DNA from: Desulfosporosinus sp.
GTDB taxonomy: Bacteria > Bacillota > Desulfitobacteriia > Desulfitobacteriales > Desulfitobacteriaceae
Assembly (NCBI GenBank): GCA_016278585.1
Contig: JADQBO010000332.1
Span: 1-5,270 of the forward strand
Reading direction: 5' to 3'
Length of the DNA stretch: 5,270 nt
Of the stretch, positions 1-5,164 are shown one piece after another. The position numbers and the translations under genes are program-made. Within the stretch, counting starts at the first letter, position 1. Each line of letters opens with the position of its first letter. A model generated the notes under the pieces. The model saw only the letters and a list, made by a program, of their open reading frames with translations. It had not been told where the DNA came from and made no database searches.

Positions 1-448
1 TGGATCTCATCATATTGTTGCCGTTATTATTCATTCCAGCCATTCCTTGGGTGTGTTGGGAATCTGTCATATGGTCATTCATTTGAGTGTACGTAGGCAT
101 GTTTTTTGTTTGTGTGTTGATGGGCATGTTTTCCACGTTTTCCATTTGCTCATTCATTGACGCGTTGTAACTTTTCATTTGATCGTAGACATTGGTATTA
201 GATGGAGCGGTTTGATCTGGTACAGAGGTTTCTTCCTGTTCAGATGGAACTGCTTGATCTGGTACAGTGGTTTCTTCCTGCTCCACTTCCGCGTTTTTAA
301 AATCATTGTTGTTCATATAAGTCTGTGCCTTTGAAGTTTCTGGCTGCATGTCCAAGGAATTGTTATCACTTGACGCAGCGGTCACGATCCCTGCAACTCC
401 AAGGACCAAGGCCATTGATAATGAAGCTAATAACATTCTTTTTTTCAT
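1..448 (-). CDS. Secreted Met/Asn-rich protein with a 14-residue tandem repeat (partial, runs off left edge)
   Basis: The reading frame is open from ATG at 448 to the window edge, giving 149 residues with the C-terminus missing. Residues 1-25 form a classic Sec signal peptide (MKKR, then a hydrophobic core ending VTAAS). The mature part has low complexity. Residues 56-83 are two copies of a 14-residue acidic/Pro unit (EQEETTVPDQAVPS, EQEETSVPDQTAPS). From about residue 90 it is rich in Met, Asn and Gln, with motifs such as MNDHM, GMAGM and NNMM. There is no cysteine. I recognise no named domain. Exposed Met clusters in exported proteins often bind Cu(I) or Ag(I), and the next gene upstream is a copper ATPase, so an extracytoplasmic copper-binding role is possible but inferred. 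The ribosome site AAGGA (464-460) lies 11 bases from the ATG, slightly far. A terminator separates it from copB, so it is probably transcribed independently. Confidence 0.8.
   Translation of the reverse strand, partial: MKKRMLLASLSMALVLGVAGIVTAASSDNNSLDMQPETSKAQTYMNNNDFKNAEVEQEETTVPDQAVPSEQEETSVPDQTAPSNTNVYDQMKSYNASMNEQMENVENMPINTQTKNMPTYTQMNDHMTDSQHTQGMAGMNNNGNNMMRS
200..283 (-). repeat. Two tandem 42-bp coding repeats
   Basis: Bases 200-241 and 242-283 are adjacent 42-bp units that differ at only a few positions. The length is a multiple of three, so the frame is kept and each unit encodes 14 residues of the secreted protein (consensus EQEETxVPDQxxPS). The differences include silent as well as replacement changes, suggesting an older duplication that is still translated. 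Such units can expand or contract by slippage. Confidence 0.9.
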
Positions 449-705
449 AATTAATCAAATCCTTTCAAATTTCGTTTGTTTTGTGATCGCACTGTAATTC
501 TTAAAAACCAATTGGGATTTTAGTGTTTGTATAGCGCTCACCTCCTGTGTTCACTAAAGTGTTCGCACAAATGTTTAATTATCGAGGGGTAGGTCAAAGA
601 ATTTTCTAAAATAAAGTATAAAGATATCAGAGCCAATGCTAATGCAGAGTGACTCAAACAGCTCTAATACCTCAAATACCTCAGGGGAACATCAAATGAT
701 GCATT
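449..705 (-). promoter_or_regulatory. Leader region of the Met-rich secreted protein, with weak promoter candidate and orphan Shine-Dalgarno
   Basis: This gap between the copB terminator and the secreted-protein gene holds no gene I can identify. On the minus strand a possible sigma-A promoter is TTGGCT (636-631), a 17-base spacer, then TATTTT (613-608); both hexamers are imperfect. Downstream are the direct repeats GTGTTC at 547-552 and 559-564 (12-base period), and a perfect AGGAGG (546-541) that is not followed by an ATG at the usual distance. A 28-codon open run begins at GTG 541 and ends with TGA at 457-455, in the same frame as, and six bases before, the secreted-protein ATG. That layout fits a long regulated 5' leader, but it is not proven. 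Confidence 0.35.
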
Positions 706-745
706 AAAGGGAATTGAGAACCAGCAATGGTTCCCAATTCCCTTT
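706..745 (-). terminator. Strong hairpin, likely terminator of the copB transcript
   Basis: There are two 17-base arms (706-722 and 729-745) around a 6-base loop. Read as minus-strand RNA, all 17 positions pair, one of them a G-U wobble; read as plus-strand RNA the same position is an A-C mismatch. This asymmetry favours function on the minus strand. It starts 34 bases after the copB stop. Only a short U run (UUU within the arm end) follows, so it may stop transcription imperfectly or act as an mRNA-stabilising 3' end. Confidence 0.75.
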
Positions 746-778
746 GTGACAGGATAAAATTTGACGTTTACAAGAAAA

Positions 779-2869
779 TTAATCAATCCTGAGTAGTCTT
801 GCATTTATAGACACGATTACAGTGCTTAATGACATTAAAGCTGCACCTAAAGCTGGACTAATAACAATTCCTTGATTATACAGGATGCCTGCAGCTAACG
901 GAAGAGCAATTATATTATATCCTGTAGCCCAAATTAAATTCTGAATCATCTTTCTATAAGTAGCTTTGGAAAGTTTCAAAATAGTGACTACATCTTTAGG
1001 ATCACTTCTTACAAGAATAACATCTGCAGTTTCAATGGCAACATCTGTACCAGTACTCATCGCTATTCCTAAATCTGCTTTAGCTAATGACGGTGCATCA
1101 TTTACACCATCACCAGTCATTGCCACTATCTTACCTTGTTTATGAAACTCATCAACCTTAATTGCTTTTTCTTGAGGGAGTACTTCAGCAATTACTTTAT
1201 CTAGTTTAAGTATGTTCCCTACATAAGATGCAACTCTTTGATTATCTCCTGTTAGCATAATAGATTCTACTTCCATAGACTTTAAGGTATCTATTGCTTC
1301 CTTAGCAGTTTCTCTTATAATATCTGATAATGCAATATAACCTAAAAGTAAATTTCTTTCTAACAAGAATATGACCGTTTTACCTTCTTGAGCAAGTTTT
1401 TCATAATTTTTTTCATCAAAGGCTATTTTTTCTGATCGCATATAACCTGGACTCACAACCATAAAGTCTCTACCTTCTATAGTTGCTTTTAGCCCTTTTC
1501 CTGGCAGGTTCTGATAGTTTTCAACTTCCTTCATCTTGAGGTTTAGTTTTTTTCCTTCTTTTACTATACCTTTTGCTATCGGATGTTCTGAGTTTGATTC
1601 TACCGAATAAGCAATTGTAAGTAGTTCATCCTTAGATATTTCAATTTCATTAATATCAGTTATTCCAAATTCACCTTTAGTTAAGGTTCCTGTTTTATCA
1701 AATACAACTGCATTTAATTTTCGAGCATTTTCGAATGCCGCTCGATCTCTGATTAATAAGCCTCTTTTTGCTCCTATACTAGTCGAAACTGCATTAACAA
1801 GAGGTGTTGCCAGTCCTAAGGCATGCGGGCATGATATTATTATGACTGTAACTGCTCTTTCTATAGCAAAGTTTAAATCTTTTCCAATTAGTATCCAGGA
1901 AATAAACGTTATCGTTCCAGCCGTAACAGCTATATAAAATAACCATTTGGCTGCTTTATCAGCTAATCTCTGTGTACTTGATTTTGAATCTTGGGCTTCA
2001 CGCACATATTTAATCACTTGTGATAGAAACGTGTCGTCTCCGACCCTTGTAACTCTAAATTTTAAAATCCCTTCTCCATTAATGGAACCACCGATAATTT
2101 CATTTCCATTTTCTTTTTCTACAGGAACGGATTCTCCTGTTATCATTGATTCATTAACTTCGGACCTTCCATCATAAACCAAACCATCTATCGGGATTTT
2201 CTCTCCTGGTTTTACTAGAACTAAATCACCAGCTTTTAACTGTTTTACGGGAATTTGGACAGTCTCGCCATTATCCTTAATAAGATGTGCCTCTTCAGGC
2301 ATAAGCTTTATAAGCTCTCCTAAAGCTTTTGATGCTCCCATAACAGACTTCATCTCAATCCAGTGACCTAAAAGCATTATTACTATTAACGTAGCTAGCT
2401 CCCAGAAAAAATCATCACCTCTTAAAACAAATACAGTAAGAGTACTATATATATAGGCTACTGTTATAGCAAGAGTTATTAGGGTCATCATAGCTGGCGA
2501 TTTTTTTTGTAGCTCATCTCTGGCTCCCGTAATGAATGGTTTTCCTCCATAAACCAAAAGTATTGTTGATAAGGCAAACAGTATATATGAATCTAGAGAA
2601 AATCTCCAATCGACACCCATAAACATCTGGATCATGGGAGATAGCAGTAATATAGGGACCATAATAATTAATGAAACAAAAAACCTTCTCTTAAAATCTT
2701 CCACCATCATTGCATGATGATCATGATGTCCCTCATGCTCATTGTCCATATGAGAACTATGATCCTGGTTTTCGTGTTTATTCTTGCCATTCTCTTGAGA
2801 TTCACTATATTTGTTATCAACTTGTTCATGTCCGTAATGATTATCCTGACTATGATTCATATGTTTCAT
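779..2869 (-). CDS. copB: CopB-type copper-exporting P1B-ATPase
   Basis: This is a membrane pump that uses ATP to move copper (possibly silver) out of the cytoplasm. At 696 residues it is full length for the family. Residues 1-52 are hydrophilic and carry 12 histidines, with no CxxC heavy-metal domain. Membrane helices follow at about 63-82, 92-108, 127-149 and 154-172, then the actuator loop with TGES (244-247). The ion-binding CPH motif is at 347-349, the phosphorylation site DKTGT at 391-395, the nucleotide-site HP at 429-430, TGD at 540-542 and GDGVND at 586-591. The last helices carry YN (651-652) and MSLST (679-683). CPH with MSxST is the P1B-3 (CopB) signature, rather than CPC of CopA. 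The ATG at 2869 has AAAGGGG (2887-2881) 11 bases upstream. It has its own promoter and a terminator after it. The gene is more AT-rich than ccdA upstream, suggesting a separate origin. The family call is firm; Cu(I) versus Cu(II) preference cannot be read from the sequence. Confidence 0.95.
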   Translation of the reverse strand: MKHMNHSQDNHYGHEQVDNKYSESQENGKNKHENQDHSSHMDNEHEGHHDHHAMMVEDFKRRFFVSLIIMVPILLLSPMIQMFMGVDWRFSLDSYILFALSTILLVYGGKPFITGARDELQKKSPAMMTLITLAITVAYIYSTLTVFVLRGDDFFWELATLIVIMLLGHWIEMKSVMGASKALGELIKLMPEEAHLIKDNGETVQIPVKQLKAGDLVLVKPGEKIPIDGLVYDGRSEVNESMITGESVPVEKENGNEIIGGSINGEGILKFRVTRVGDDTFLSQVIKYVREAQDSKSSTQRLADKAAKWLFYIAVTAGTITFISWILIGKDLNFAIERAVTVIIISCPHALGLATPLVNAVSTSIGAKRGLLIRDRAAFENARKLNAVVFDKTGTLTKGEFGITDINEIEISKDELLTIAYSVESNSEHPIAKGIVKEGKKLNLKMKEVENYQNLPGKGLKATIEGRDFMVVSPGYMRSEKIAFDEKNYEKLAQEGKTVIFLLERNLLLGYIALSDIIRETAKEAIDTLKSMEVESIMLTGDNQRVASYVGNILKLDKVIAEVLPQEKAIKVDEFHKQGKIVAMTGDGVNDAPSLAKADLGIAMSTGTDVAIETADVILVRSDPKDVVTILKLSKATYRKMIQNLIWATGYNIIALPLAAGILYNQGIVISPALGAALMSLSTVIVSINARLLRID

Positions 2870-2909
2870 TTAAAACATATCCCCTTTCTCAAAGAGTAAG
2901 AAATTATCT

Positions 2910-2939
2910 ATTATATACTCTTCTAGTCTGAGAACACAA
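2910..2939 (-). promoter_or_regulatory. Likely sigma-A promoter of copB
   Basis: On the minus strand there is a perfect -10 TATAAT (2915-2910) and a -35-like TTGTGT (2939-2934), with an 18-base spacer. Transcription would start near 2903, about 34 bases before the copB ATG. This lets copB be expressed apart from the ccdA transcript. I see no clear CsoR or CopY operator overlapping it. Confidence 0.6.
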
Positions 2940-2964
2940 TTCCTTCTTAAAACTAAACTTTTTT

Positions 2965-2981
2965 AATAAATATTATTTATT
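2965..2981. promoter_or_regulatory. Perfect AT-rich 8-1-8 dyad upstream of the copB promoter
   Basis: AATAAATA and its exact complement TATTTATT flank a single central base. The dyad lies about 25 bases upstream of the copB -35 box. The one-base centre rules out a normal RNA hairpin, so DNA binding is more likely than termination. The inner 7-1-7 geometry matches Fur/PerR/Zur-type boxes, although the bases do not match their usual AAT-N-ATT core. It may also act as an AT-rich UP element or be chance in AT-rich DNA. Confidence 0.3.
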
Positions 2982-3024
2982 TAGTAATAAGTCTAAACAG
3001 AATTAAATATAACACAAAAAGTGT

Positions 3025-3777
3025 TTACATACCCAAAGGCAAACGAGGCAGGAACTTAGCCAAGAAACCCGTCAGTTGCGTCAACTTGTCAGCATAAATG
3101 ACATACGAGATATAAAGCATTAGGAGACCGGCTAGCCGTTCAACGACAAATTGCCAGCGACGCACCCTCTGCAAACTCTTCATAACCCTATTAAATGACA
3201 TCCCTGCGATCATATACGGAATAGCAAGCCCTACGGAGAATATAAACATAACCAGCATTCCGCTCGAAGGACTTTGTGTAGTGCCTGCTAAAGCTAGAAT
3301 AGAATAAAGAGTCGGGGCAATGCAATGTGAACAGGCAACTGCGAATAATAAGCCGACGACAAAAGATGACCAAGTGCTATGTTTAGCCTTATTCCTCAAT
3401 TTTTCGTAGAAGGCTGGTTCCCAATGTAATTTAGCCAGAAACGACAGCTCGAAAACGCCCAAAAGCTTTAGGGCTAAAATAAGAACGACTGTACCACCCA
3501 AAATATTAAGTAAAAACTGCCATCGGCTGAGAATGGTTCCAAGCTCTCCCGCAGCGGCACCAGCAGCAGTAAACACCAGGGCAAAACCGACGATAAAGGC
3601 TAGAGTATTCTTCAGTACTCTGCGGCGCAGGATACCGTCCATTGCTGTCTCTTTAAGTTGATCCGAATTAAGCCCAGTAATCAGTGAAAAATAGACTCCC
3701 AACATAGGGATGATACAAGGCGAGAGAAAAGAAAGAATCCCAGCAGCAAAAGCAATTGCCAGTAATGAGGTAGTCAA
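3025..3777 (-). CDS. ccdA: CcdA/DsbD-family membrane thiol-reductant transporter
   Basis: CcdA-type proteins carry electrons from cytoplasmic thioredoxin across the membrane to extracytoplasmic thiol proteins. At 250 residues with about six hydrophobic helices (roughly 5-30, 55-75, 88-108, 138-160, 175-195, 210-228) the size is typical. The first redox motif is SPCIIP with Cys21. The second lies in helix 4, ACSHCIAP, where Cys152 matches the usual family cysteine. Cys149 is an extra cysteine where I expect a Trp in the common AWTPCIGP form, creating a CxxC. These are its only cysteines. Start is TTG at 3777, supported by AGGGTGA (3788-3782) just upstream; no ATG lies early in the frame. It follows the 163-aa exported protein by 21 bases, so the two are probably co-transcribed. 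No thioredoxin-like partner or cytochrome c gene is in view, so the recipient of the electrons is unknown. Confidence 0.9.
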   Translation of the reverse strand: MTTSLLAIAFAAGILSFLSPCIIPMLGVYFSLITGLNSDQLKETAMDGILRRRVLKNTLAFIVGFALVFTAAGAAAGELGTILSRWQFLLNILGGTVVLILALKLLGVFELSFLAKLHWEPAFYEKLRNKAKHSTWSSFVVGLLFAVACSHCIAPTLYSILALAGTTQSPSSGMLVMFIFSVGLAIPYMIAGMSFNRVMKSLQRVRRWQFVVERLAGLLMLYISYVIYADKLTQLTGFLAKFLPRLPLGM

Positions 3778-3798
3778 TAAATCACCCTGCTCTCAGTT

Positions 3799-4290
3799 TT
3801 AGTAAACCCACGTGAAGTTACGCATAGGAACCCTGACTAAATTCTTAATCACAAGCGTAAACTGGCTACCTGGTTCTAGTTTACTTAGATCTGTACTTTG
3901 CACTTCAAGTTCAGCCTCGACGTGATGACCCGCTCCGCTTTTGTTTAAAACGTTAACGACCGCTGGCACAGTAGTTCCACTAATCTTAAGATCAATATTC
4001 TTAGTAAAATCGAAGTCGTACAGATTGGTCATATGATTGTTCATCGATACCTCAAATTTCTGCATAGAGGAATCGGAACCTTCTCCTTTCCAGGTGACGG
4101 TAACATCAACTCCTCCTTGGTTATCAAATTGTGGTACACTCTCTGAGCCAACGACCGAAGATCCAGAGGAGTTGTAGTTGTTGCTACTGGTCGAAACTAG
4201 ATTTTGCTGGGCTTCAACCGTTTGAAGACCCCACCAAACGCCAGCTCCTAGAATAATAATTAACACAGCTGCAAGTGCTCTTACTTTCAA
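3799..4290 (-). CDS. Exported membrane-anchored protein with conserved H and HH beta domain, unnamed family
   Basis: The protein has 163 residues. Residues 5-24 are one hydrophobic helix, an uncleaved anchor or signal peptide. A Ser/Asn-rich linker (about 30-58) leads to a C-terminal domain (about 60-163) predicted to be mostly beta. Its recognisable pieces are FEVSMNNHMTNL (79-90), GAGHHVEAEL (119-128) and VIKNLVRVPMRNFTW (147-161). From memory these match a widespread unnamed bacterial domain with an FEVxxNTHSVDL - GHHRxGxL - VGGVPxRxFxW pattern; I cannot give its accession. There is no cysteine; His86, His122, His123, Met83 and Met87 could form a metal site (inference). Start is TTG at 4290, supported by AGGGGAG (4303-4297) six bases upstream. 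It sits 21 bases before ccdA and likely works with it outside the membrane. Function is unknown. Confidence 0.8.
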   Translation of the reverse strand: MKVRALAAVLIIILGAGVWWGLQTVEAQQNLVSTSSNNYNSSGSSVVGSESVPQFDNQGGVDVTVTWKGEGSDSSMQKFEVSMNNHMTNLYDFDFTKNIDLKISGTTVPAVVNVLNKSGAGHHVEAELEVQSTDLSKLEPGSQFTLVIKNLVRVPMRNFTWVY

Positions 4291-4342
4291 TGGTCTCTCC
4301 CCTTTGCAAGTTAAATATTTCTGATGGCCATTTCAACCGTGA

Positions 4343-4483
4343 CTATAATTTCTTCTTACCTTCCAAATCCTGTTTTTGGCTCTGATACTGCATAGAATCG
4401 ATCTCACCACGGGCATAGGGTTCACGCTTTGCCTGAATTGCAGTTTTTCCTTGTCTATAGTGTAGCTCTAGGATACGATTAAC
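4343..4483 (-). pseudogene. SHOCT-domain C-terminal fragment without a start
   Basis: A 46-codon open stretch runs from just after a TGA (4486-4484) to TAG (4345-4343). Its second half, KREPYARGEIDSMQYQ followed by SQKQDL, closely follows the SHOCT consensus (hydrophobic, K/E-R-Y-A-x-G-E-I-x-x-x-E/Q-Y-x-x-x-K-x-D-L). SHOCT is a roughly 30-residue helical module at the C-terminus of many small bacterial membrane proteins. No start codon with a ribosome site precedes it; the only in-frame ATG (codon 31) would leave just 16 residues. The upstream membrane part such genes normally have is absent, so I read it as the 3' remnant of a deleted gene. It ends 52 bases before the next gene's TTG start. 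Confidence 0.55.
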
Positions 4484-4512
4484 TCATGAAAAAGTTGTGA
4501 ATTTTCCATGAA

Positions 4513-4546
4513 GAAGGGACCCTGATTCATTCATCAAGATCCCTTC
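4513..4546 (-). terminator. Imperfect hairpin overlapping the end of the TIGR04076 gene
   Basis: GAAGGGA (4513-4519) pairs with TCCCTTC (4540-4546), and an inner TGAT/ATCA (4523-4526/4533-4536) closes a six-base loop; mismatches separate the two stems. The stop codon of the TIGR04076 gene (4536-4534) is within the structure. After it the minus strand reads TTCATGG without a real T run, so termination would be weak. It may be only a partial barrier before the downstream genes. Confidence 0.4.
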
Positions 4547-4899
4547 CTATGAGCACCCTTTATTAGGGAGTTTCGATTAAAGTTTTTTATTTCCCATACC
4601 GTCCCCTTTTTAGATGGGCAGTGTATCCGATAAATTAATCGGTTGTCTGACTCCCAGGAAGGAAACCCTAATGAAACTCTCCAAATATATAGGTCTAAGA
4701 CGTGTAATAAATCTGAACAAACGCCCTGTGGTTTGTCGTGAGGGGTTGAATATAAAAATGTATCTCCAATGTCAAACGGGCATGCCCCTGCCTTTTCGAT
4801 TACCTTAATTTGAACCGGACCCGATTTAGTCCACAGTTCCTTATATTCTTCAGGTGTCAGTTCCTTACCACGAAAGTTGCTGTCCAATATTCCCTTCAT
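4534..4899 (-). CDS. TIGR04076-family small cysteine-containing protein
   Basis: The protein has 121 residues and no signal peptide, so it is probably cytoplasmic. The core fits the TIGR04076 pattern: VQIKVIEKAGACPFDIGD (29-46) with Cys40, PQGVCSDLLHVL (58-69) with Cys61, and IYRIHCPSKKGTVWEI (89-104) with Cys94. The three conserved cysteines suggest metal or redox chemistry, but the family has no established function that I know of. It is longer than most members I recall, which begin near residue 28 and end near 107. The additions are an N-terminal piece containing ELTPEEYKELW and a basic C-terminal tail that runs into a hairpin. AGGAGG (4912-4907) sits seven bases before the ATG, a near-ideal ribosome site. 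The upstream DNA carries a toxin remnant, so transcription may start within that region. Confidence 0.85.
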   Translation of the reverse strand: MKGILDSNFRGKELTPEEYKELWTKSGPVQIKVIEKAGACPFDIGDTFLYSTPHDKPQGVCSDLLHVLDLYIWRVSLGFPSWESDNRLIYRIHCPSKKGTVWEIKNFNRNSLIKGAHRKGS

Positions 4900-4909
4900 A
4901 GTTGCTCCT

Positions 4910-5005
4910 CCTAAATAATGTTTCTCCGATTTTATGAAACGAAAGTATTAACACCAACAATGTTGCAAATAATCATCAGCACATCAAAGTCTGTTATACT
5001 TCCAT
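4910..5005 (-). pseudogene. Degenerate holin-like type I toxin gene (Hol_Tox/TxpA-like)
   Basis: From ATG at 5005 the frame reads M-E-V-stop-Q-T-L-M-C-stop-stop-L-F-A-T-L-L-V-L-I-L-S-F-H-K-I-G-E. Ignoring the stops, this follows the short Firmicutes holin-like toxins: an M-x-V-Y-x-x-L-x-L-M start, one hydrophobic helix, then a polar, basic tail. The TAA at codon 4 (4996-4994) replaces the expected Tyr by one base change. The two TGA codons (4978-4973) lie where an L-M-I/L run is expected and could instead reflect two compensating small indels. An excellent GGGAGGTGATGCC leader precedes the ATG, as in this family. Intact members are membrane-active peptides of about 30-40 residues controlled by antisense RNA. 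This copy cannot make the peptide. The 3' limit is uncertain because no stop appears before the ribosome site of the next gene. I am fairly, not fully, sure of the family. Confidence 0.6.
4992..5000 (+). promoter_or_regulatory. Extended -10 promoter candidate facing the asparaginase gene
   Basis: TGTTATACT is a full TGn extended -10 (TG at 4992-4993, TATACT at 4995-5000). There is no good -35 seventeen bases upstream, which extended -10 promoters can tolerate. A transcript from near 5007 would be antisense to the leader of the toxin remnant and would reach the asparaginase ATG after about 158 bases. It may be an old antitoxin promoter, the present asparaginase promoter, or chance. Confidence 0.3.
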
Positions 5006-5032
5006 GGCATCACCTCCCTTCGGAGGAATGCC
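5006..5032 (-). promoter_or_regulatory. Hairpin that sequesters the toxin Shine-Dalgarno
   Basis: In minus-strand RNA, GGCAU (5032-5028) pairs with AUGCC (5010-5006) and CCUCC (5026-5022) pairs with GGAGG (5017-5013) around a GAAG loop, leaving a small 1x2 internal loop. The GGAGG is the ribosome site of the toxin remnant, so the fold would block translation. Such self-masking is a known feature of type I toxin mRNAs. The structure is intact although the coding part has decayed. Confidence 0.65.
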
Positions 5033-5094
5033 GACCCCAAGCTAAGCTCCACAGGCTTTTGCGAAAAAGGTCAGGTTGTAGGCCATACTATACC

Positions 5095-5109
5095 TGTATT
5101 TAATATACA
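5095..5109. promoter_or_regulatory. Small inverted repeat upstream of the asparaginase gene
   Basis: TGTAT (5095-5099) and ATACA (5105-5109) form a perfect inverted repeat around TTAAT, about 55 bases before the ATG. It could be an operator, or part of an AT-rich promoter on either strand, but the arms are short and I cannot assign a regulator. Confidence 0.2.
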
Positions 5110-5164
5110 TAATAAGGGAACAAATATCCATATAGGAGATAAATTTGAATTAAGGGTGAAAATA

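Noticed and set aside
581..600. CsoR-like copper operator half-site (GAGGGGTAGG) in the secreted-protein leader
   Set aside because: There is no matching second half, so the resemblance to CsoR sites is too weak to report as a feature.
1947..2177. Plus-strand open frame of 76 codons inside copB
   Set aside because: It lies wholly antisense to the well-supported copB, has no ribosome site and resembles no protein.
2710..2931. Plus-strand frames opposite the start of copB
   Set aside because: They are antisense to the His-rich tail; the runs of Met, Ile and His simply mirror its repetitive codons.
3011..3025. AACAC/GTGTT hairpin at the ccdA stop as a terminator
   Set aside because: Only five base pairs with two G-C pairs and no following T run; too weak to call a terminator, so read-through toward copB cannot be excluded.
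3191..3373. Minus-strand frame inside ccdA
   Set aside because: It overlaps ccdA in another frame and has no independent signals.
4614..4808. Plus-strand frame opposite the TIGR04076 gene
   Set aside because: Antisense to a gene with a clear family match and excellent ribosome site.
4918..5103. Plus-strand frame of 61 codons across the toxin remnant
   Set aside because: No ribosome site and no recognisable protein pattern; it mirrors the toxin remnant and leader hairpin.
4973..5164. Open frame continuing upstream of, and in frame with, the asparaginase ATG
   Set aside because: The extra codons match nothing in the family, overlap the opposite-strand toxin leader, and contain no start with a spaced ribosome site other than GTG 5156; the ATG at 5165 has a good one.
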